Below, piece by piece: positions 43,537 through 48,113 of a DNA stretch of 48,113 nt (positions are counted from its first letter, which is position 1; each line of letters opens with the position of its first letter). The stretch is from Desulfarculus sp. (GTDB lineage: Bacteria; Desulfobacterota; Desulfarculia; Desulfarculales; Desulfarculaceae), in assembly GCA_016218705.1 (NCBI GenBank), contig JACRDC010000113.1:1-48113 (forward strand), in the 5' to 3' direction. Both the position numbers and the translations under genes were made by a program. The notes below the pieces were generated by a model, which searched no databases, was not told the DNA's origin, and saw only the letters and a program-made list of their open reading frames with translations.

Positions 43537-46500
43537 ATGAGCGATTCTTCTCCCAGCATAGCCCAACTGGTACCGCTGGTCGAGAAGTTGCGCGCCCTTT
43601 TGCGGGAACACCCCGCCGACCGCCCCTGGCAGGCCCCGGACAGTGGCCAGGCCTTGACCAGCCTGGGCCAGGACCTGGCCCAGTTGTGGCCCCACCTGGC
43701 CGAGCCGGGCGAGCCCCTGAGCCAAGATGTTCTCGACCACCTGCATCAGACCCGCCAGGCCGACCGCGACCGCCTGGCCGCCGGTCTGGCGCGGCGCCAG
43801 GAGGTCATGGAGCAGGCCTTGGCCCTGTTGGAGCGGCGGGCGCGCGCCGCCCAGGAGGCCGAGGCCGCCGCCTCCCAGGCCCTGGCGCGGGCCCAGGCCG
43901 CCGAGGAGGCCCCCGCCCAGGACTGGCGGCGGGCGCAGGCGCGGGTGGAGTCGCTGACCAAACAGTGCCGCAACCTGGCCCAGTGGCTGCATGGCGTGGA
44001 GCCCCTGGGCATCAACCGCTTCCGCGACGCCCAGGGCCGGGGCTTTGGCCGCGAGGTGGTGGAGGAATACGCCAGCCGCCTGCACAAGATGACCGAGGCC
44101 CTCAAACAGGTTCGCGCCCAGGAGGACCAGCGCCTAACCGGCCTGCACCAGGCCCGCCAGGCGGTGGCCCAGGCCAGCGAGCAGGCGCGCCTGGCCGGCC
44201 AGCGGCGCCAGGACCTGCAGGACGAGCTGCGCCGGCGTTCCTCCCAGATGACCAAGGGCCGCGCCGAGACGGCGGTCCTGAGGGCCAGCCTGGCCCAGGC
44301 CGAGGAGGACGCCCGCCGGGCCGGCCAACTGGGCCAGTTGTACCGGGAGGCCCTGACCCTGGCCGCCGGCCTGCTGCGGCCGGCCCTGGTGCCGGCCCCT
44401 CCGGCCTCCGACCCCTTGGCCGGGGCCAGCGCCGAACTGGAGGCCGCCGGCCGGGCCGGGCTCAAGGCCCAGCGCCTGGCCCGCCTGATCCAGCGCCAGG
44501 AGCGGCGCCTGGCCCTCTGGGGCGGCCAGGCCCAGGATGCCCTGGCCCAGGCCCGCGAGATTAACCGCGAGATCAAGCGCCTGGAAGAGGGCCTGCCCGC
44601 CCTTTTGGCCCCGCTGACCAGCCGGGACACGGCCACGCCGCCGGCCCGGGCCGGGGCCACGGCCAAGCTCTCCACCCTGCTGGCCCGCCTGGAGGAGCTG
44701 GCCCCCGGCGCCCGGCGGGTGCAGAGGCAACTATTCCAACCGCGCCTGCGCCTGCAACGTGGCCTGGAGCGCTGCAAATCCTGGCTGGAGGCCTGGCGTC
44801 TGGCCGGCAAAACCGAGCGCGCCCACTTGCAGCAGGCCCTGGCCCTCTTGGAGGAGGCCCGCCAGGCCGCCGGCGCCCAGGAGATCATGGCCCAGGAGCT
44901 CACCCGCCAGGTGGGGCCCCTGGCCCAAGCCCTGGAGGGGCTAAGGCCCCTGGACCTGTGGCCCAGCCTGGCCGCCGTGGCCCAGGGCGTGCGCTGCCAC
45001 CAGGACCAGGCCAGCCGGCTGCGGCAGCAGGCCGGCGAGATCAAGTCCCGCCTGGGGCCGCCCACGGTGGCCAGCCTGTCCAAGCCGCCGGCGGTGCTCA
45101 AGGAGCACGGCGCCCTGGCCCGGCGCCTCAGCGGTCAGAAGGTGGAGATGGAGCGCCTGGTTGCCATGCTGCGCTCCGCCCAGGGCTGGCGCACCCTCTT
45201 GGCCTCGCCGCTGTTGGCCCAGGCCCGCCGCCAGGCCGAGGAGGTGGCCAGGAACCTCTGCGGCAGCCTGGGCAAGGCCGCCAGCCAGCACCAGCGCCTC
45301 CAGGCCGGCCGGGGCCGGGTGGCGGCCCAGTTGCTGCGCCTGCGCCAGGAATTGGGCCAGGAACGCCGGCTCAGCGCCAGCCAGGAGCAAGAGCTTAACC
45401 AAACCCGCCTGCGGGCCCAGAACCAGGCCTCCCTCATCGTGCGCCTGGAGGACGATCTCCGGCAGGCCCTGACCGAGTTGGCCGGCGAACGCCAGGCGGC
45501 CCGGCGCCAGGTCCTGGAGCTCAAGGCCAGCCTGGCCCAAGAGGCCCAGGTCCGGGAGCAACTGGAGCGCTCCCTGGCCCATAGCGCCAACCAACTGGCC
45601 GGCCAGGAGTCCCTGCTGGACCAGCGCCTGGCCCGGGTGCAGGGGCTGGAGCGGCAACTGGCCAGCCAGGAGGCCTTGGCCGGCCAGCAGATAGCGGCCA
45701 TGGGCCGCGACCTGGGGCGCGAGCGCCAAACCGGCCAGGAGGCCCGCCGCCAATTGCAGGAGACCCGCCAGCGCCTGGCCCGGCGGGAATCGGCGGCCCT
45801 GGCCATTGCCCGGCAACTGCGCCAGGCCCGCCACCGTCTGGCCGATCTGCGCCAAGAGGCCGAGGCCCAGCGCCAGGCCGCCGCCACGGCCAAGCACTAC
45901 CTGAGCCGCACCCAGGCCCGCAACCTGCGCCTCAAGAACCAGGTGCGGTCCCTGGACGGCCAGCTCAGCCTGGCCCGCCAGGGCCAGGCCGCCGCCGTGG
46001 AGCTGATGGCCCAACTGGAAGCGGCGGGGGTGGACATGCGCCACCTGCGCCAGCGCTTGGACCAGAGCCAGCGCCTGGCCTCGGCCCTCAAGGACAAGTC
46101 CCTGGAGCGCCACCGCCTGCTGCAACAGGCCCGGGTGGCCCTGGCGCCCCTGCCCTACTGGCAGAACCAGGCCCAGGCCCTGGACCAGGAGTCGGCCCGC
46201 CTGCGCCAGGAGCTGCACGAGGCCCGCCAGGAGCTCAGCCGCGCCAAGGGCCAGATCATGGCCCTGGGCGCCGAGCGCGACGAGGCACGCGCCCGCCTGG
46301 CCAACGAGCAGGCCGCCCGTGCCCGCCAGGCCCTGGACCTCTTGCAGGGCCAGACCATGGCCGTGGAGCTGACCGCCACCCAGACCGAGGCCAGCCGCTG
46401 GGCGGCCCTGGCCGGCGACCTGGCCCAGGCCCTGATCCTCACCGGCCAGACACACCAGGAAGAAGTGGGGCGCCTGCGCTCCCAGGTCGGCGACCTGACC

Positions 46501-47913
46501 GCCCAGGCCCAGACCCTCAAGGCCCAACTGGACCGCCTGTCCCTGACCCTGGCCTTGTACAACCGCCCCGGGCAGCCCGGCCAGGGCCAGCCGGCGCGGG
46601 TACGCCTGACCAGCCTTACCCCCGCCCAGATGGACCGCGTGCTGGACCGCCTGGCGGCGGTGCGCGGCCGGCTCAAGCAACTGGGGCGCTCCACCCTGGG
46701 TCACTGGGCGCTCATCTTCGCCCTGACCACCGGCCTGGTCACCATCGCCCCCAGCACCCCCAGCAAGGCCACCCACATGGTCTCGCCGCTGTCGCCCCCC
46801 CGCGAGGAGGTGCGCCAGCTCAAGCAGGGCCTGAACTACGGCCCCACCTTCGACATCCCCGCCCAGGCCAGCCTGCACCAAAAGGCCCCGGCCCGGGCCG
46901 AGCTGGAAATGAACCTGGTGCCCCTGCGCAAGCAAAACCAGGAGCTGCCCGCCGGGGTGCGCGAGCAGGTGGCCAGCCTGGCCCGGCGCTCGGGGCTGTC
47001 GCCCCAGGTGCTACTGACCAGCGCCCGGGCGGCCTTCGGCGACCGCGAGGTGGTGGAGCCCGCCGCCCTGCACGAGCTGGCCGAGAACGCCCGCGGCCTG
47101 GCCCAGCGCCACCCGGCCATCTTCGCCGAGCTGTCCCAGCACGGCCTGCCCAAGCAGGCCCAGGACCTGGCCAAACTGGAGGCGGCCCCCGACAAGGCCC
47201 AGCACCTGTTCCTCGACCGCCTCTACCGCGAGTACCGCTCCCTGGGCTTCAACCCCGACGAGGCCCTGGGCGCGCTCACGGCCAACGAGCGCGCCATCCG
47301 GGGGCTCAAGGAAAACTGGCGCTCGCCCAATCTCTTCCAGGGCCAGGTGCGCCCCCTGGCCAGCCTGGAGACCCTGACGCTGACCGAGTTCATGGCCCGC
47401 ATCACCCCCTACATGGAAAGCCGCCTGGAATACTACCTGCGCGGCGGCGGCGTCACCTTCACCGGCGACATCAAGCTCTACGCCAAGAACCTGGCCTTTG
47501 ACATCTACTGCGCGGCCAAGAAGTTCGAGGTGCCGGTCTCCCTGATGCTCATGATCGCCCACCAGGAGACCACCTTCGCCAACGTGCTGGGCGACTCCAA
47601 CCGCTCGGCCAGCCCCTTCCAGATCTTCGAGCCCACCCGCAAGCTCATCATCGTCTCCATGGAGCGCCAGCGCTTCGTGGGCCCGCCCCAGGGCCTGGCC
47701 CTGGAGCGCCACCTGACCATGGCCACCTACATGGCCGCCTTCCACCTGCGCGAGCTGATGCAGGAGTCCTACCAGCCGGCCAGCGGCGGCCACCAGGCCT
47801 ACGTGGACACCGACAAGGTGCTCAAGCGCTACAACGGCTCCATGGCCTACATCGGGGCCGTGGCCGCCCGCCAGCGCCAGCTCAGCGCCTTCCTCAGCGG
47901 CGGCCGGAGTTGA
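43537..47913 (+). CDS. Giant coiled-coil protein with one membrane helix and a C-terminal transglycosylase-like domain
   Basis: A 1458-residue protein. Residues about 60-1040 are dominated by Gln, Ala, Arg, Leu and Glu in heptad-like patterns, an almost uninterrupted coiled coil. One hydrophobic helix (about 1055-1071, GHWALIFALTTGLVTIA) follows basic residues, placing the coiled coil in the cytoplasm and the rest outside. Residues about 1320-1450 have lysozyme-like features: E1344 in LMLMIAHQETTFANVLG, then SNRSASPFQIFEPTRKL in place of the usual GAxGLMQ, and YNGSMAYIGAVAARQRQL near 1432. Together these suggest a peptidoglycan-cleaving or peptidoglycan-binding domain tethered to a long cytoplasmic rod. 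The ATG follows GAGGGAG. No phage genes are nearby. The function is inferred from architecture only. Confidence 0.85.
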   Translation: MSDSSPSIAQLVPLVEKLRALLREHPADRPWQAPDSGQALTSLGQDLAQLWPHLAEPGEPLSQDVLDHLHQTRQADRDRLAAGLARRQEVMEQALALLERRARAAQEAEAAASQALARAQAAEEAPAQDWRRAQARVESLTKQCRNLAQWLHGVEPLGINRFRDAQGRGFGREVVEEYASRLHKMTEALKQVRAQEDQRLTGLHQARQAVAQASEQARLAGQRRQDLQDELRRRSSQMTKGRAETAVLRASLAQAEEDARRAGQLGQLYREALTLAAGLLRPALVPAPPASDPLAGASAELEAAGRAGLKAQRLARLIQRQERRLALWGGQAQDALAQAREINREIKRLEEGLPALLAPLTSRDTATPPARAGATAKLSTLLARLEELAPGARRVQRQLFQPRLRLQRGLERCKSWLEAWRLAGKTERAHLQQALALLEEARQAAGAQEIMAQELTRQVGPLAQALEGLRPLDLWPSLAAVAQGVRCHQDQASRLRQQAGEIKSRLGPPTVASLSKPPAVLKEHGALARRLSGQKVEMERLVAMLRSAQGWRTLLASPLLAQARRQAEEVARNLCGSLGKAASQHQRLQAGRGRVAAQLLRLRQELGQERRLSASQEQELNQTRLRAQNQASLIVRLEDDLRQALTELAGERQAARRQVLELKASLAQEAQVREQLERSLAHSANQLAGQESLLDQRLARVQGLERQLASQEALAGQQIAAMGRDLGRERQTGQEARRQLQETRQRLARRESAALAIARQLRQARHRLADLRQEAEAQRQAAATAKHYLSRTQARNLRLKNQVRSLDGQLSLARQGQAAAVELMAQLEAAGVDMRHLRQRLDQSQRLASALKDKSLERHRLLQQARVALAPLPYWQNQAQALDQESARLRQELHEARQELSRAKGQIMALGAERDEARARLANEQAARARQALDLLQGQTMAVELTATQTEASRWAALAGDLAQALILTGQTHQEEVGRLRSQVGDLTAQAQTLKAQLDRLSLTLALYNRPGQPGQGQPARVRLTSLTPAQMDRVLDRLAAVRGRLKQLGRSTLGHWALIFALTTGLVTIAPSTPSKATHMVSPLSPPREEVRQLKQGLNYGPTFDIPAQASLHQKAPARAELEMNLVPLRKQNQELPAGVREQVASLARRSGLSPQVLLTSARAAFGDREVVEPAALHELAENARGLAQRHPAIFAELSQHGLPKQAQDLAKLEAAPDKAQHLFLDRLYREYRSLGFNPDEALGALTANERAIRGLKENWRSPNLFQGQVRPLASLETLTLTEFMARITPYMESRLEYYLRGGGVTFTGDIKLYAKNLAFDIYCAAKKFEVPVSLMLMIAHQETTFANVLGDSNRSASPFQIFEPTRKLIIVSMERQRFVGPPQGLALERHLTMATYMAAFHLRELMQESYQPASGGHQAYVDTDKVLKRYNGSMAYIGAVAARQRQLSAFLSGGRS

Positions 47914-47938
47914 CCCAGGATTATCCTCGGACAGCAGT

Positions 47939-48113
47939 CTGATACCATTTTTACAACGATCAAATAGTATTAGGTTGTTGGCTCTTGATCCGGGCATCCT
48001 CTCTGGCCGGGGGACTTTGCTTTTTGGCCGCCCAAGCCCCGTGTCCCGCTCTTAGCCCGGCCATTCTTAGGGCACCGGCAGGGGGCTGCTATGATCCAAC
48101 CCGGCAAGGAATA
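47939..48113. repeat. Dispersed ~172-bp element, copy B (reaches the window edge)
   Basis: Homologous to 6967-7138. It begins CTGATACC and keeps the TAGTATTAGGTTGTTG segment and the 74 identical bases at 48025-48098. Its right boundary may lie beyond the window. It begins 26 bases after the stop of the giant coiled-coil gene. Confidence 0.8.

Noticed and set aside
44941-46935. Minus-strand open frame of 664 codons inside the giant coiled-coil gene
   Set aside because: Composition (Leu, Gly, Gln, Ala) is that of a shadow of GC-rich coiled-coil codons; no ribosome binding site or motif.
43537-47913. Giant coiled-coil/transglycosylase gene as a phage tape-measure protein
   Set aside because: The architecture is similar, but neighbours are murA, rnc and surface-glycan genes with no capsid, tail or lysis genes, and base composition equals the chromosome. 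Kept as a chromosomal protein.

Overview
This window reads as chromosomal DNA of a GC-rich, anaerobic, Gram-negative bacterium. The best guess is a sulfate-reducer-like deltaproteobacterium (Desulfobacterota, possibly Desulfarculaceae-like). The support is the mix of an oxygen-independent class III ribonucleotide reductase with its radical-SAM activase, a membrane pyrophosphatase, CarD, SpoVG, a Ctc-type L25, a TSUP (sulfite/organosulfonate exporter family) protein, an outer-membrane porin and a HtrA protease. The taxon is an inference; no rRNA is present.

Layout. (1) 1-7.5 kb, minus strand: a small two-helix membrane protein, an SSS-transporter/PAS/histidine-kinase fusion, a NarL-type response regulator and a DUF485-ActP acetate-permease pair, which together look like an acetate or organic-acid sensing and uptake module. 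(2) 7.4-20.8 kb, minus strand: a housekeeping block, in transcription order ispE, spoVG, tRNA-Gln(TTG), prs, rplY, pth, hppA, carD, rluD, coaE, rho, rpmE, DUF1385, prfA, prmC. (3) 21.2-30 kb, minus strand: htrA with a DUF1844 gene, a class V aminotransferase plus an ACT-less SerA (probable serine synthesis), a porin, a TSUP exporter with a membrane protein, and lipB. (4) 30.1-35.7 kb, plus strand: a hemerythrin-domain protein, then nrdD, a mini-HTH gene, a glutaredoxin-like gene, nrdG and a degenerate metallo-beta-lactamase-like gene. (5) 35.7-37.1 kb: an AT-rich island with a 94-residue unknown protein and an HNH endonuclease, followed by stacked palindromic repeats. (6) 37.1-38.5 kb, minus strand: three small envelope proteins, two of them His-rich, behind a perfect sigma-54 promoter match. 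(7) 38.7-47.9 kb: rnc, a glycosyltransferase and polysaccharide deacetylase pair, murA, an exported protein, and a 1458-residue protein with a huge coiled coil, one membrane helix and a C-terminal lysozyme-like domain.

Non-coding DNA is rich in repeats. A 172-175 bp element occurs twice, 41 kb apart, with 74 identical bases. A GC hairpin with core GGGCGGGG-ATAAA-CCCCGCCC occurs three times. There are also TCATTGCGAG- and GTAGGTTGGGT-type palindromes and a hairpin family built around GCTTGGC/GGCGGGCCAT. No CRISPR array, prophage, complete insertion sequence or rRNA was seen. The most unusual items are the coiled-coil/transglycosylase protein, the sigma-54-linked His-rich cluster, and the AT-rich HNH island joined to a metal-ligand-less MBL-like gene.
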